From Clostridia bacterium (GTDB lineage: Bacteria; Bacillota; Clostridia; Oscillospirales; Acutalibacteraceae), in contig JAFSCI010000044.1 in assembly GCA_017436815.1 (NCBI GenBank), positions 1-34,392 on the forward strand: 34,392 nucleotides of DNA, in the 5' to 3' direction. The translations under genes and the position numbers were made by a program. Below, piece by piece: positions 1 through 9,041 of the stretch; positions within the stretch are counted from its first letter, which is position 1, and each line of letters begins with the position of its first letter. The notes under the pieces were generated by a model. It was given only the letters and a program-made list of their open reading frames with translations, did no database searches and was not told where the DNA came from.

Positions 1-279
1 CCGGGCAACGTTAAGACCATCTATGCTTATGCATTCCGTGGTTGCGCTAAGCTCGAAACCGTAGTAGTAGAAGAGGGTGTAGATTACATCTCCAGCTACG
101 CATTCGGCTTCACAGCACTGAAGTCCATCACGTTACCCGCATCAATAACCAGAATTAACTCCGGTTTAACCTACCCGACTTCTGCAACGATAACTTACCC
201 TGCAGGCACATACGTAGATACATATCTGCATTCTTCTGCTGCAAGAATTACTAATGAAACGTTAGTACCTATTGCATAA
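1..279 (+). CDS. C-terminal end of a BspA-type leucine-rich-repeat protein (5' truncated by window)
   Basis: Frame 1 is open from the window edge to TAA at 277-279 (92 residues). It contains two recognisable LRR_5 (BspA/TpLRR) repeats: YAYAFRGCAKLETVVVEEGV followed by YISSYAFGFTALKSITLPAS. The Y-AF-x-C/F-x-x-L-x-x-I/V spacing is typical of this family. A short non-repeat tail ending in LVPIA follows. Such repeats occur in secreted or cell-surface proteins of gut Firmicutes and are thought to mediate adhesion or protein binding. The N-terminus, signal peptide and any anchor lie outside the window, so total length and partner are unknown. A strong terminator follows within 30 bases. Confidence 0.8.
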   Translation, partial: PGNVKTIYAYAFRGCAKLETVVVEEGVDYISSYAFGFTALKSITLPASITRINSGLTYPTSATITYPAGTYVDTYLHSSAARITNETLVPIA

Positions 280-308
280 AAACAGATTTTTTAAGCAAAA
301 TAATAAAC

Positions 309-348
309 CGCCCTTTAGGATATTTTTCCTAAGGGGCGATTGTTTTTT
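309..348 (+). terminator. Rho-independent terminator of the LRR gene
   Basis: CGCCCTTTAGGA pairs with TCCTAAGGGGCG across a short T-rich loop, with one G-U pair. A TTTTTT run follows at 343-348. It sits 30 bases after the LRR stop codon. Confidence 0.85.
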
Positions 349-354
349 AGGTAG

Positions 355-383
355 TTGCAATTTCTAAAAATTTATGCTAAAAT
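355..383 (+). promoter_or_regulatory. Sigma-A-type promoter of the endonuclease gene
   Basis: TTGCAA (355-360), a 17-base spacer and TAAAAT (378-383), with an extended -10 TGC just upstream. The predicted start near 390 gives a leader of about 50 bases before the ATG at 441. Confidence 0.6.
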
Positions 384-440
384 GCTATTTGTGAAATTTT
401 GTGTCGAAAGATATAAAAAAACAAATATGGAGATGTTACA

Positions 441-1913
441 ATGAAGAATTTTGCAAAGCGTTCAATTAGCATTACTATGGCACTTATGCTATGTATCAGC
501 TTATTGTTCAGTATCAGCCTTAGCACAAGCGCTGCTACGGTAGATTACGTTTATTCGGGCAGTTACATTAAAAACTGGGGCACACGTGAAGTGGAAGCCA
601 CCTTCCTTTCCCCTAAGGCAGAATCTTTTTACAGCAAAAACAACACTTCTTATAGCCAGTTATCAAGCCTTTCGGGCAGCTCTAACACAAGCCAGGTTAT
701 GTCGAGTGCTTTATACAAAGAGCTTCAGAGAATAATGAAGTCCAACCACAAAAAAATAACCTCTTATAACGATACAAGATATATGTTCCAACATACCGAC
801 TGCGAGAACAGCGGTAAAACAAGCAACAAAATATCTTCCTTCTATTCGGGCGTAGCAATTGGTCCGTCCTGGGATGGCGGCAGTACTTGGAACCGCGAAC
901 ACACCTGGCCCAACAGTAAGGGTGACGGTGACGGTGAGAATGATATTATGATGCTTCGCCCCACCTCTTCGAGCGAGAACTCAAGCCGCGGTAATAAAGC
1001 ATACGGAAAAAGCAGTAATTTTTATAATCCTAATAAAGAATCCAACAACAGCCATGACCTTAGAGGTGACGTTGCACGTATCGTTCTTTATCAGCACGTT
1101 CGCTGGGCTCAGACCAAATTATTCGGCGCATCGGGCGTTATAGAAAGCAAGGCTGTTTTGCTCGAGTGGATTGAAGCTGACCCTGTTGATACATGGGAGC
1201 TTGGCAGAAACGACTCGGTAGAGTCTATTACAGGCACACGTAATATTTTTGTTGACTACCCCGAGCTTGCATTTATTTTATTTGGCGAGCAGGTACCCGC
1301 ACACACTACCCCCTCGGGTATAGCCAAAAACGGTACCGCAAACAACAATAACAACAATAATAACAATACAACATCAACACCCAGCAACAACCAAAATAAC
1401 AACAATACACAGAGCAATACACAAAACTCTAACCAAAACAATAACACTCAGAGCAAGCCCGCAAATACCTCTTGTCAGCACCCTAACGCACAGACGGTTG
1501 CTGCCGAAGAGCCACGTTGCGGCTTAGAGGGCTACACCGAGGGTAAGTATTGCCCCGACTGTAAAAAGTACATAAGCGGTCACCAGGCTATTGCCGCCAT
1601 AGAACACGTTTACGGCGGTGAGTGTGATGACACCTGTGATAACTGCGGTGCCAAACGCGAAGTTTTACTCGCCCACAACTTTGACGATACCGCAACCTGC
1701 ACAGTTTGCGGCGCACAAGGCGAGCGTCAGCCGGATACCACAAGCAGCGAGATTACTTCCGACTTAACACAAAGCGATAGTAACGATGATACAGAAAAAT
1801 CCGGATTTAAATGGTGGATAGTGCTCGTAGCCGCAGGCGCAGTTGCGGTTATTGGCGGAGTAGTAGTTATAATCGTTTTCCGCGAAAAAATCTGGCCTAA
1901 AAAAGAACAGTAA
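441..1913 (+). CDS. Secreted, membrane-anchored endonuclease I family nuclease
   Basis: This 490-residue protein has an N-terminal signal peptide (about residues 1-32, cleavage near STSAA). An endonuclease I (EndA/NucM/Bsn-type) domain follows at about 85-285. It carries the family's hallmark REHTWPNS (152-159) and a downstream NSSRGNKAYG segment (180-189); the HTWP histidine is the expected catalytic base. This family cleaves DNA/RNA non-specifically with Mg2+/Ca2+. After the domain come an Asn/Gln/Ser-rich linker (about 299-345), a Cys-rich tail (345-425) with C-x2-C pairs resembling zinc ribbons, an acidic stretch, one transmembrane helix (about 457-480) and a short basic cytoplasmic end. 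It probably acts outside the cell tethered to the membrane, possibly for nucleotide scavenging; that role is inferred. GGAG at 429-432 supports this ATG. Confidence 0.85.
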   Translation: MKNFAKRSISITMALMLCISLLFSISLSTSAATVDYVYSGSYIKNWGTREVEATFLSPKAESFYSKNNTSYSQLSSLSGSSNTSQVMSSALYKELQRIMKSNHKKITSYNDTRYMFQHTDCENSGKTSNKISSFYSGVAIGPSWDGGSTWNREHTWPNSKGDGDGENDIMMLRPTSSSENSSRGNKAYGKSSNFYNPNKESNNSHDLRGDVARIVLYQHVRWAQTKLFGASGVIESKAVLLEWIEADPVDTWELGRNDSVESITGTRNIFVDYPELAFILFGEQVPAHTTPSGIAKNGTANNNNNNNNNTTSTPSNNQNNNNTQSNTQNSNQNNNTQSKPANTSCQHPNAQTVAAEEPRCGLEGYTEGKYCPDCKKYISGHQAIAAIEHVYGGECDDTCDNCGAKREVLLAHNFDDTATCTVCGAQGERQPDTTSSEITSDLTQSDSNDDTEKSGFKWWIVLVAAGAVAVIGGVVVIIVFREKIWPKKEQ

Positions 1914-1933
1914 ATAATTAAAAAGCAAAAAAG

Positions 1934-1960
1934 CACAAGGCAAACGCCTTGTGTTTTTTT
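1934..1960. terminator. Terminator between the endonuclease gene and the end of the his operon
   Basis: Perfect 8-bp stem CACAAGGC / GCCTTGTG with an AAAC loop, followed by seven T on the plus strand. An A-rich tract precedes it (1921-1932), so it probably also stops the convergent his operon. Confidence 0.85.
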
Positions 1961-2726
1961 ATTGCTTATTTTTAATTTCTTCCAAAACTGCAGACCATTT
2001 ATCAAACTGAAAACATAAATTTTCGCTCGAATGCGCATCACTCGTAAGCACAAAACTGCCGCCGTTTTCGGCTATATATTTAAGCAATGGAATATCGGGG
2101 TACGGATGGTCTATATACCCACGTGAAATTCCGCCCGTATTAACCTCAAAAACCTTGCCCGTTTTAAGCAGTACGTCTGCGGTCGACTTTGCGGCTTTAA
2201 GGTAGCGCTCATTTTTTTGGTCGAACAAATCGCCCTTGCCGTTTAGCTTGGTTATTAAATCAAAATGACCTATAATGTCGGCATTCGTGTTGGCAATGCC
2301 GGCCACGAGAGCATAATAATCCTCGCAAAAAGCATAGAAATCGCCATTATAATGAACATCTATTTTTTCTTTCAGCAATTCCTTTTTTAAATCTACCGTT
2401 ATATATTCGTTATTTTTCTTAACGTAATGCACCGAGCCGATTATATAGTCGTACCCTTCGGGCTTTATGGTAGTGTACACGTCTTGCTCAATGCCGCAAA
2501 GAACCTCTATTTTGTCCTTATATTTTTCTTTTAAAGCGGCTATAGTGGCTTTGTATTCATCTATTCGGGCAGGGTCTATGCAACACTCGGTATCAAAATC
2601 GGTAAAAGAATGCACCGTTATGCCAATTCGTGTCATACCGAGGCTTATTGCGGCCTTAACCATTTGCTCGGGTGTGTGTTTACCGTCGCAAAAGGTGGTG
2701 TGAAGATGATAGTCTTCTAAAATCAT
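1959..2726 (-). CDS. hisK: PHP-family histidinol-phosphatase
   Basis: 255 residues with the PHP metal-binding signature at the N-terminus ([11 protein letters not shown], giving HxH), then GITVHS, CGIEQDV and IGSVHYV, and near the C-terminus SDAHS. These supply the trinuclear metal site used to hydrolyse L-histidinol phosphate, the penultimate step of histidine synthesis. It is the last gene of the his operon, and its ATG overlaps the hisIE stop as ATGA. GGAG lies 11 bases upstream. The operon's hisB lacks a phosphatase domain, so this gene fills that step. Naming as HisK/HisJ type rests on context plus motifs; some PHP proteins have other substrates. Confidence 0.88.
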   Translation of the reverse strand: MILEDYHLHTTFCDGKHTPEQMVKAAISLGMTRIGITVHSFTDFDTECCIDPARIDEYKATIAALKEKYKDKIEVLCGIEQDVYTTIKPEGYDYIIGSVHYVKKNNEYITVDLKKELLKEKIDVHYNGDFYAFCEDYYALVAGIANTNADIIGHFDLITKLNGKGDLFDQKNERYLKAAKSTADVLLKTGKVFEVNTGGISRGYIDHPYPDIPLLKYIAENGGSFVLTSDAHSSENLCFQFDKWSAVLEEIKNKQ

Positions 2727-3373
2727 TTTGTCATTTTCTCCTGCTTGACCTTATGATCTATAACGTGGCGGCTGGATAGCTCTTTGTGTATATCCTCGAG
2801 CGAAATTCCCATTTCGATCATAAGCACAAGCAAATGATATGCTAAATCGGATATTTCGTAAATGGTTTCCTTTTTATCCTCAGCCTTGGCGGCAATTATA
2901 ACCTCGGTAGACTCCTCGCCAACCTTTTTGAGAATTTTATCGAGTCCCTTATCGAAAAGGTAGTTTGTATACGAGCCCTCTTTGGGATTTAACTTTCTGT
3001 CGGTTATAAGGTCCTTTAAGCTGCTGAGCGAGAAGCTTTGCTTGCCCGAAGCAGTAAACAACTCGTTTTCAAAGCAAGAGAACGTACCCTTATGGCAAGC
3101 GGGACCGTCGGGCTCAACCTCTACTACTAAAGCATCGTAATCACAGTCGGCGGTAATGGATACTATATGCTGATAATTTCCGCTGGTTTCCCCTTTTAGC
3201 CAAAGTTCCTGTCTTGAGCGGCTGAAAAAGCAGGTTAACTCCTTTTCCATAGATATTTTAAGGCTTTCCTTATTCATATAAGCCAAGGTCAAAACCTTTT
3301 TGGAAACACTGTCTACCACTACGGCAGGAATAAGACCTTTATCATCAAACTTTAAATCATCAATATTTAACAT
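2723..3373 (-). CDS. hisIE: Bifunctional phosphoribosyl-AMP cyclohydrolase / phosphoribosyl-ATP pyrophosphatase
   Basis: 216 residues. The N-terminal half is HisI (cyclohydrolase), with the metal-binding [11 protein letters not shown] and CHKGTFSCF elements. The C-terminal half (about 120-216) is HisE (pyrophosphatase), with [20 protein letters not shown] followed by EVIIAAK. The enzyme performs steps 2 and 3 of histidine synthesis in the cytoplasm. The length is normal for the fused enzyme. AAGGAG eight bases upstream of the ATG fixes the start. It lies 11 bases after hisF and overlaps the PHP phosphatase gene by 4 bases. Confidence 0.95.
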   Translation of the reverse strand: MLNIDDLKFDDKGLIPAVVVDSVSKKVLTLAYMNKESLKISMEKELTCFFSRSRQELWLKGETSGNYQHIVSITADCDYDALVVEVEPDGPACHKGTFSCFENELFTASGKQSFSLSSLKDLITDRKLNPKEGSYTNYLFDKGLDKILKKVGEESTEVIIAAKAEDKKETIYEISDLAYHLLVLMIEMGISLEDIHKELSSRHVIDHKVKQEKMTK

Positions 3374-3384
3374 TTTTATTCTCC

Positions 3385-4143
3385 TTATATTCTAACCGAA
3401 ATATCGTTATTTTTAAGTGTTGTTTTAAGGTCCGATATTTTAACCTGACCAAAATGGAATATTGATGCGGCAAGACCTGCATCAACCTTAGGCAGCGTTT
3501 TAAAAAGCTGTACAAAGTGCTCTATATTACCCGCGCCACCCGAGGCTATTACGGGAACGTTTACAACGCTGCAAACCTTATCTAACATCTCTAAATCAAA
3601 GCCGCCCTTAACACCGTCGGTATCTATGGAGTTGAGTACAACTTCGCCGGCTCCCAGATCTACACAATGCTTTATCCAGCCAATTGCCTCCATACCCGTG
3701 TTTTCTCTGCCGCCCTTGGCAAAGACCTTAAACTCGCCGTCTACACGCTTTACGTCGGCCGAAATAACTACGCATTGGTCCCCGTAACGCTTTGCGGCAT
3801 CGGCAATAAGCTGCGGATTTTTTATTGCGCCCGAATTTACGCTGACCTTATCGGCTCCGCATTTTAGAACCCTGTCAAAATCGTCAAGAGTGTTTATTCC
3901 GCCGCCAACCGTAAGGGGTATAAAAATCGTACTTGCTACCTGGCATAAAATGTCGGTAAAAAGCCTTCTGCCCTCACTCGATGCGGTAATATCGTAAAAT
4001 ACAAGCTCATCGGCGCCGTTTTCGGAGTAGTATTTTGCAAGCTCAACCGGAGACGAAACATCGTTTAAGCCCTTAAAGTTTACACCCTTTACTACCCTGC
4101 CGTCTTTAACGTCTAAGCAAGGAATTATTCGTTTGGTTATCAT
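3385..4143 (-). CDS. hisF: Imidazole glycerol phosphate synthase, cyclase subunit
   Basis: 252-residue (beta/alpha)8 barrel. The start [20 protein letters not shown] supplies the catalytic Asp of CLDVKDGR. The second catalytic Asp lies in VISADVKR, and phosphate-binding loops are at LTVGGGI and IASGGAG. With HisH it converts PRFAR and ammonia to IGP and AICAR. The ATG overlaps the hisA TGA (ATGA), and GAGGTG precedes it. Confidence 0.97.
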   Translation of the reverse strand: MITKRIIPCLDVKDGRVVKGVNFKGLNDVSSPVELAKYYSENGADELVFYDITASSEGRRLFTDILCQVASTIFIPLTVGGGINTLDDFDRVLKCGADKVSVNSGAIKNPQLIADAAKRYGDQCVVISADVKRVDGEFKVFAKGGRENTGMEAIGWIKHCVDLGAGEVVLNSIDTDGVKGGFDLEMLDKVCSVVNVPVIASGGAGNIEHFVQLFKTLPKVDAGLAASIFHFGQVKISDLKTTLKNNDISVRI

Positions 4144-4853
4144 TTTGCCACCTCTATTGCCTCACTTAAATTTATGGCGCCAATATAATAAGCTCTACCG
4201 ATTATTGCGCCGTAAAGAGAAAGCTTGCGAAGAGAAATAATATCTTCCAAATCACTCACTCCGCCCGAGGCTATTATGTTGATATTCATAGAATCGCTCA
4301 TTTTTTTATAAAGCTCACGGTTTGTGCCCTGCATAGCGCCGTCCTTTGAAATATCGGTACAAATAACGGTTTTAACACCTTTTTTCTGCAGGTCTGCCAA
4401 AAAGTCATCGGCATTTATTTCGGTTACCTCAACCCAGCCCCTTATGGCCACCTTGCCGTCTTTAATATCTACACCGACGGCTATTTTTTCACCGTATTTT
4501 TCTATAGCGGCATTTAAAAATTCGGGATTTGTAAGTGCAGCGGTGCCTAAAATAACCCTGTCTACACCTATCGATAAATATTTATCTATAACATCCATAC
4601 TGCGTATGCCGCCGCCAACCTCTATAAAAAGAGAGGTGTTATCGGCTATCTGCTTTATAACGCTTAAGTTTTCAGTTGTGCCGTCTTTAGCGCCCTGTAA
4701 ATCAACAAGGTGAATGCATTTTGCGCCCTGCTTTTCGAAATCCTTTGCAACATCCAGGGGATTTTCGCTGTAAACGGTCATTTTATTATAATCGCCGTGT
4801 AAAAGGCGAACTGCTTTTTTATCGAACAAATCTATAGCAGGAAAAATTAACAT
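4140..4853 (-). CDS. hisA: ProFAR isomerase
   Basis: 237 residues, full length for HisA, the barrel paralogue of HisF. The N-terminus FPAIDLFDKKAVRLLHGDY carries the catalytic Asp. IEVGGGIRS and IIASGGVSD are the two phosphate grippers, and VICTDISKDGAMQGTN holds the second catalytic Asp. It catalyses the Amadori rearrangement of ProFAR to PRFAR. Start ATG follows GGGGGAG and overlaps the end of hisH by 7 bases. Confidence 0.97.
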   Translation of the reverse strand: MLIFPAIDLFDKKAVRLLHGDYNKMTVYSENPLDVAKDFEKQGAKCIHLVDLQGAKDGTTENLSVIKQIADNTSLFIEVGGGIRSMDVIDKYLSIGVDRVILGTAALTNPEFLNAAIEKYGEKIAVGVDIKDGKVAIRGWVEVTEINADDFLADLQKKGVKTVICTDISKDGAMQGTNRELYKKMSDSMNINIIASGGVSDLEDIISLRKLSLYGAIIGRAYYIGAINLSEAIEVAK

Positions 4854-5470
4854 TCGTTCTCCCCCATTTCACAAAAGGCTTTTAAGATATTAAGTCCTAC
4901 CTCACCGCTTTTCTCGGGGTGGAACTGACAACCGAAAACGTTTTTATTTGCCGCCGCCGCACAAAGCTCATTGCCGTAATGGGTAGTAGCAATAATGTTT
5001 TCATCACACTCACTCGCATAAAAGGAGTGAACGAAATATACGAAGTCACCGTCTTTTAAATATTTAAAAATGGGGCTTTTTTGACCCTTGAACTTTAAAG
5101 AATTCCAACCAATATGCGGAATTTTCAGGTTATCTTTTGTAGGGTCAATCGGGCATACAGAACCCTTTATAAGACCAAGGCCGTCGTGCTCGCCGTACTC
5201 ATAGCTTTTATCGAACAACAGCTGCATACCAAGGCATATACCCATAAGCAGCTTGCCGCCCTGAGCCTCGCCGGTTATAACCTTATCGAGCCCGCTTTCT
5301 TTAAGACGCTTTATGGCATCGCCAAAAGCACCAACACCCGGCAGAATTATTTTATCGGCTTTTTTTATTACTGACGGGTCGCTTGTAACAACGGTATCTA
5401 CCCCTAAAAACGCCAAAGAGCTTTTTAAGGAAAACAGGTTACCTACGCCGTAATCTATAATGGCAACCAT
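4847..5470 (-). CDS. hisH: Imidazole glycerol phosphate synthase, glutamine amidotransferase subunit
   Basis: 207 residues with a class I amidotransferase triad: nucleophile Cys in MGICLGMQLLF, and His and Glu in GCQFHPEKSG. PGVGAFGDA near residue 50 is the oxyanion strand typical of HisH. It feeds ammonia from glutamine to HisF. The ATG overlaps the hisB stop (TAATG), with GGGAG upstream. hisA and hisF follow directly, so all subunits of this step are co-expressed. Confidence 0.96.
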   Translation of the reverse strand: MVAIIDYGVGNLFSLKSSLAFLGVDTVVTSDPSVIKKADKIILPGVGAFGDAIKRLKESGLDKVITGEAQGGKLLMGICLGMQLLFDKSYEYGEHDGLGLIKGSVCPIDPTKDNLKIPHIGWNSLKFKGQKSPIFKYLKDGDFVYFVHSFYASECDENIIATTHYGNELCAAAANKNVFGCQFHPEKSGEVGLNILKAFCEMGENEC

Positions 5471-6057
5471 TATAAAACTCCCTTCGTGGACGGTAGGCTA
5501 TCGGCAAAATCGGCATCAATTTTAACCGCTTTTCTTAACGCTCTTGCTACTGCTTTAAAGGCGCCCTCAATTATGTGGTGAGAATTTGAACCGCTGAGCT
5601 GTTTTATGTGAAGAGTTATTTTGGCCTCTCTTACAAACCCTGAGAAAAACTCCTCTACAAGCTCGGTATCAAAATCGCCAACCTTAAAGGACGGAATATT
5701 AAGCGCGTAGCCAAGATACGCTCTGCCCGAAATATCGGTTGCGGCCAAAATTAAGGATTCATCCATAGGCAGAGTAATATCGCCATAACGGCAAATACCC
5801 TTTTTATCGCCAATAGCTTCCAAAAAAGCCATTCCAAGACATATTCCGATATCCTCTGCGGTGTGGTGATAATCGACAAAGGTATCACCCTTGCAGGTAA
5901 TATTAAGGTCCATTCCGCCGTGGCGGGCAAAGAGGGTTAGCATATGGTCTAAAAATCCGCAACCCGTATTTATATCGGACTCGCCCTTGCCGTCAAGAGT
6001 AAGGGTAAGCGATATATCGGTTTCATAAGTTTTGCGATTTACTGTAGCTGTTCTCAT
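5470..6057 (-). CDS. hisB: Imidazoleglycerol-phosphate dehydratase
   Basis: 195 residues from MRTATVNRKTYETDIS. Two duplicated metal-binding motifs are present, DYHHTAEDIGI and SNSHHIIEGAFKA, which hold the two Mn2+ ions that dehydrate IGP to imidazole acetol phosphate. It is the monofunctional form, without the HAD phosphatase domain found in enteric HisB. I place the start at the ATG at 6057 because AAGGAG lies seven bases upstream and the ATG overlaps the hisC TGA. The in-frame ATG at 6075 lacks a ribosome site and would add MPRRFK. Confidence 0.95.
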   Translation of the reverse strand: MRTATVNRKTYETDISLTLTLDGKGESDINTGCGFLDHMLTLFARHGGMDLNITCKGDTFVDYHHTAEDIGICLGMAFLEAIGDKKGICRYGDITLPMDESLILAATDISGRAYLGYALNIPSFKVGDFDTELVEEFFSGFVREAKITLHIKQLSGSNSHHIIEGAFKAVARALRKAVKIDADFADSLPSTKGVL

Positions 6058-7121
6058 TTTAAATCTCCTTGGCAAATTTTATCTAAAATTTTAAAGAAGG
6101 CCTGCATCTGTGATTTTGTGCCTATGGTAATTCGGTTGTAGTCTTTTATGCGCTCTAAAGTAAAGTGGCGCACCAAAACCGAGTTTTCTTTAAGCTTTAA
6201 ATAAAGCTCGTTCGCATCTAGCTTCGGGTGGGTTGCAAAAACAAAGTTTGATAATGAATCCAACACGCTAAAGCCACGTTTTTTAAGTTCATTCGTAGTA
6301 TAAAGTCTGTTTTCCATTATGGTTTTGCAGTTTGCTTTTGTATATTGCTCATCTGCAAGCGAGCCAATGCCTGCGGCAAGGGTCATAGAATTTACGTTAT
6401 ACGGATTTGTAGAATATCTGACTGTGTTAAGGTCGTTTATAATATCCTTGTTGCCTATACCAAAGCCGAGTCTTGCGCCCGCCATTGAGCGAGTTTTGGA
6501 AAAGGTCATTGTAACAAGCAGATTATCGTATCTTTCTACAAGCGATACCGCGCTCTGCGCGCCGAGGCCTGTATAGGCTTCATCGATAACAACTATGTTG
6601 TTGGGGTTGGAAATAAGTATTTTTTCTATATCCTCAAGCGTCAGAGCGATGCCCGTAGGCGCATTGGGATTAGCAATAAAAATGGTTTTGTTTATACCGC
6701 AGTAATCGTTAACGTTTATTGTAAAATCTTCGTTTAAAGGAATTTCTACAAAAGGTACGTTATTGACTGCGGCAAAAACCTTGTAAAAACCGTAGGTAAT
6801 ATCGGCAAAGGCGGCAGGAGTGTTTTCGTCGCAAAAAGTCATAAAAGCAAAATTCAAAACCTCGTCCGAGCCGTTTGTAACTATTACCTGCTCTTTTTTA
6901 GCACCGTAAATCTCGGCAAGTTTTTCTCTTAAAGCAAGACACTCGGGGTCGGAATAAAGCTGTAATTTTTTTGCCGCTTTTTTTGCCGCCGCTATTGCCT
7001 TTTTAGAGGGGGCAAAGGGTGACTCATTGGTATTAAGCTTTATATATTTATTGTCCTTGGGTTGCTCGCCGGGAGTATATGGTACCAGCTTTTCAAAGGA
7101 CGGTTTTAAAAATCTGCTCAT
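6054..7121 (-). CDS. hisC: Histidinol-phosphate aminotransferase
   Basis: 355-residue fold-type I PLP enzyme. The PLP lysine is in TMTFSKTRSMAGARLG. The substrate-binding segment NPNAPTG and VVIDEAYTG (cofactor Asp) are present, as is KLNTNESPFAPS at the N-terminus. It transaminates imidazole acetol phosphate with glutamate. The ATG overlaps the hisD stop as TAATG; AGAGGAAA upstream is the ribosome site. Confidence 0.95.
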   Translation of the reverse strand: MSRFLKPSFEKLVPYTPGEQPKDNKYIKLNTNESPFAPSKKAIAAAKKAAKKLQLYSDPECLALREKLAEIYGAKKEQVIVTNGSDEVLNFAFMTFCDENTPAAFADITYGFYKVFAAVNNVPFVEIPLNEDFTINVNDYCGINKTIFIANPNAPTGIALTLEDIEKILISNPNNIVVIDEAYTGLGAQSAVSLVERYDNLLVTMTFSKTRSMAGARLGFGIGNKDIINDLNTVRYSTNPYNVNSMTLAAGIGSLADEQYTKANCKTIMENRLYTTNELKKRGFSVLDSLSNFVFATHPKLDANELYLKLKENSVLVRHFTLERIKDYNRITIGTKSQMQAFFKILDKICQGDLK

Positions 7122-8401
7122 TACTTGTTTTCCTCTAATCTACTTAAAGCGCTTTTTGCGTGAGCCTGTAAACCCTCACGCTCGGCAAAATATGCCACCT
7201 TTTTTGCAACCGACTTAAATGCATCGGCCGTGTAATAGGTGTACTGTGTTTTCTTTATAAAATCATCTACCGAAAGCGGACTTGAAAATCTTGCAGTACC
7301 GCTTGTGGGTAAGGTGTGGTTAGGACCTGCAAGATAATCTCCCAAAGCCTCGGGGCAGTTGCGGCCCATAAATACAGAACCCGCATTGGTTACTGCATCT
7401 AAATAGTCAAACGGATTATCGAGCATCAGCTCCAGGTGTTCGGGTGCGATTGCGTTCGAAAGCTCGATTGCCTCTTTTATGCTTGGCACGATAATAATTT
7501 TACCGTTGTTGTCTATAGAGGTTCTGGCTATTTCCTTGCGTGATAAAAGCGGTATCTGCTTTTCCAACTCATCACTTACCTTTTTAGCTAAATCTTCAGA
7601 TTCGGTTACCAAAACTGCCGATGCTAATTTGTCGTGTTCGGCCTGAGATAATAAATCGGCCGCCAAATGAGCGGGGTTGGAGTTTTTGTCTGCCACAATT
7701 AAAATCTCACTCGGACCTGCTATCATATCAATAGAAACGGTACCGAAAACCTGCTTTTTGGCTTCGGCAACGTATGCATTACCGGGACCTACTATTTTAT
7801 CGACCTTAGGTACGCTCTCGGTTCCGTAAGCTAAAGCGGCTATTGCCTGCGCGCCGCCGATTTTATAGATTTTATCAATTCCTGCAATTTTTGCGGCTGC
7901 TAAAATGTGCTTGTTTACGCTACCGTCTTTAGACGGAGGAGTAACCATAACTACTTGCTTTACGCCTGCAATTTTTGCGGGAATTGCATCCATTAAAACG
8001 GTTGACGGATATGCGGCCGTACCACCCGGCACGTAAAGGCCCGCCTTACCAACGGGAATTACCTTCTGGCCTACAACAACACCGTTTGTATCGTTTATAA
8101 TAAAGCTGTTTTTAACCTGTCTTGAGTGAAAAGCCCAGATATTATCCCTTGCGGTTTTAAGAATATCGATAAATTCCTCATCTACACCGGCTACAGCCTC
8201 TTCTATTTCCTGCGCGCTTACGAGTAAAGAATCAAGCTCTACGCCGTCAAACCTGCGAGAGTATTCGTATAACGCTGCATCGCCGTTTTGCTTTACGTTT
8301 TTAATTATATCGGCAACAACGTCTTCAACGTTTACCGTATTTTCTGCGCGGGCAAAAACTTCGCACTCCGAAACCTCGCCGTATTTTAATATTTTAATCA
8401 T
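7121..8401 (-). CDS. hisD: Histidinol dehydrogenase
   Basis: 426 residues, the normal HisD length. Seen are VPGGTAAYPSTVLM, VDKIVGPGNAYVAEAKK, the zinc-site region DMIAGPSEILIVAD and QAEHDKLASAVLVT, and LGDYLAGPNHTLPTSG near the C-terminus. It oxidises histidinol to histidine with two NAD+ and Zn2+. AGGAG ends about nine bases before the ATG and overlaps the end of hisG, so the genes are translationally close. Confidence 0.97.
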   Translation of the reverse strand: MIKILKYGEVSECEVFARAENTVNVEDVVADIIKNVKQNGDAALYEYSRRFDGVELDSLLVSAQEIEEAVAGVDEEFIDILKTARDNIWAFHSRQVKNSFIINDTNGVVVGQKVIPVGKAGLYVPGGTAAYPSTVLMDAIPAKIAGVKQVVMVTPPSKDGSVNKHILAAAKIAGIDKIYKIGGAQAIAALAYGTESVPKVDKIVGPGNAYVAEAKKQVFGTVSIDMIAGPSEILIVADKNSNPAHLAADLLSQAEHDKLASAVLVTESEDLAKKVSDELEKQIPLLSRKEIARTSIDNNGKIIIVPSIKEAIELSNAIAPEHLELMLDNPFDYLDAVTNAGSVFMGRNCPEALGDYLAGPNHTLPTSGTARFSSPLSVDDFIKKTQYTYYTADAFKSVAKKVAYFAEREGLQAHAKSALSRLEENK

Positions 8402-8402
8402 T

Positions 8403-9041
8403 TTACTTCTCCTGTGCTACCTGACTTGCAAGACTTTTTAAAAGCTTTTCGATTGGCTCGTTTTTAAATTTAAAGCTTGATTTATTGCAAATAAGTCTTG
8501 CGCTTATGGGTACTATTGTTTCAAATACCTCAAGATTATTTTCCTTTAATGTAGTGCCCGTTTCAACAATATCGACTATAACGTCACTTAAATTTAAAAT
8601 CGGCGCAATTTCTATAGAACCGTTAAGATGAATTATATCTATATCGCGGCCGACAGATGTATAATAATTCTTTGCAATATTGGTAAACTTGGTTGCAACC
8701 TTTAAAGGACGCTGTAAATTGTCACGAAAATCCTTTTTGGCCGCAACTGCCATTCGGCAAATGCCCGTTTTAAGATCCAAAAGTTCGTAAACGTCGGGGG
8801 TGTATTCAAGTAAAATATCCTTACCCGCAACACCTATATCCGCCGCGCCGCGCTCAACGTAAATTGCAACGTCGCTGGGTTTAACCCAAAAGTAACGAAC
8901 TGCACATTCCTCGTTTTCAAAAATAAGTTTACGGTTGTTTTCTTTTATAGACGGGCAGTCAAAGCCTGCCTTTTCAAACATATTGTAAACCTTTTCACCA
9001 AGACGGCCCTTTGGCAGAGCCACATTAAGCATTGTCTTCAA
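8403..9041 (-). CDS. hisG: ATP phosphoribosyltransferase, short catalytic form
   Basis: About 212 residues. The N-terminus contains LNVALPKGRLGE, the middle has ERGAADIGVAGKDILLE, and VDIVETGTTLKEN is the PRPP-binding segment. There is no C-terminal regulatory domain, so this is the short HisG that needs HisZ, encoded just upstream. It starts histidine synthesis from ATP and PRPP. Start choice: a strong GGAGG ends at 9051. The TTG at 9041 has good spacing (9 bases), the TTG at 9050 touches the site, and the ATG at 9032 is 18 bases away. I therefore favour TTG 9041, but ATG 9032, which overlaps the hisZ stop, is possible. Confidence 0.93.
   Translation of the reverse strand: MKTMLNVALPKGRLGEKVYNMFEKAGFDCPSIKENNRKLIFENEECAVRYFWVKPSDVAIYVERGAADIGVAGKDILLEYTPDVYELLDLKTGICRMAVAAKKDFRDNLQRPLKVATKFTNIAKNYYTSVGRDIDIIHLNGSIEIAPILNLSDVIVDIVETGTTLKENNLEVFETIVPISARLICNKSSFKFKNEPIEKLLKSLASQVAQEK

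Noticed and set aside
1256-1447. Leu-rich small protein on the minus strand
   Set aside because: It is the antisense of the Asn-codon-rich linker of the endonuclease; low-complexity shadow.
5470-6075. Bifunctional HisB with phosphatase domain
   Set aside because: At about 195 residues it holds only the dehydratase. The phosphatase step is covered by the PHP protein at the operon end.
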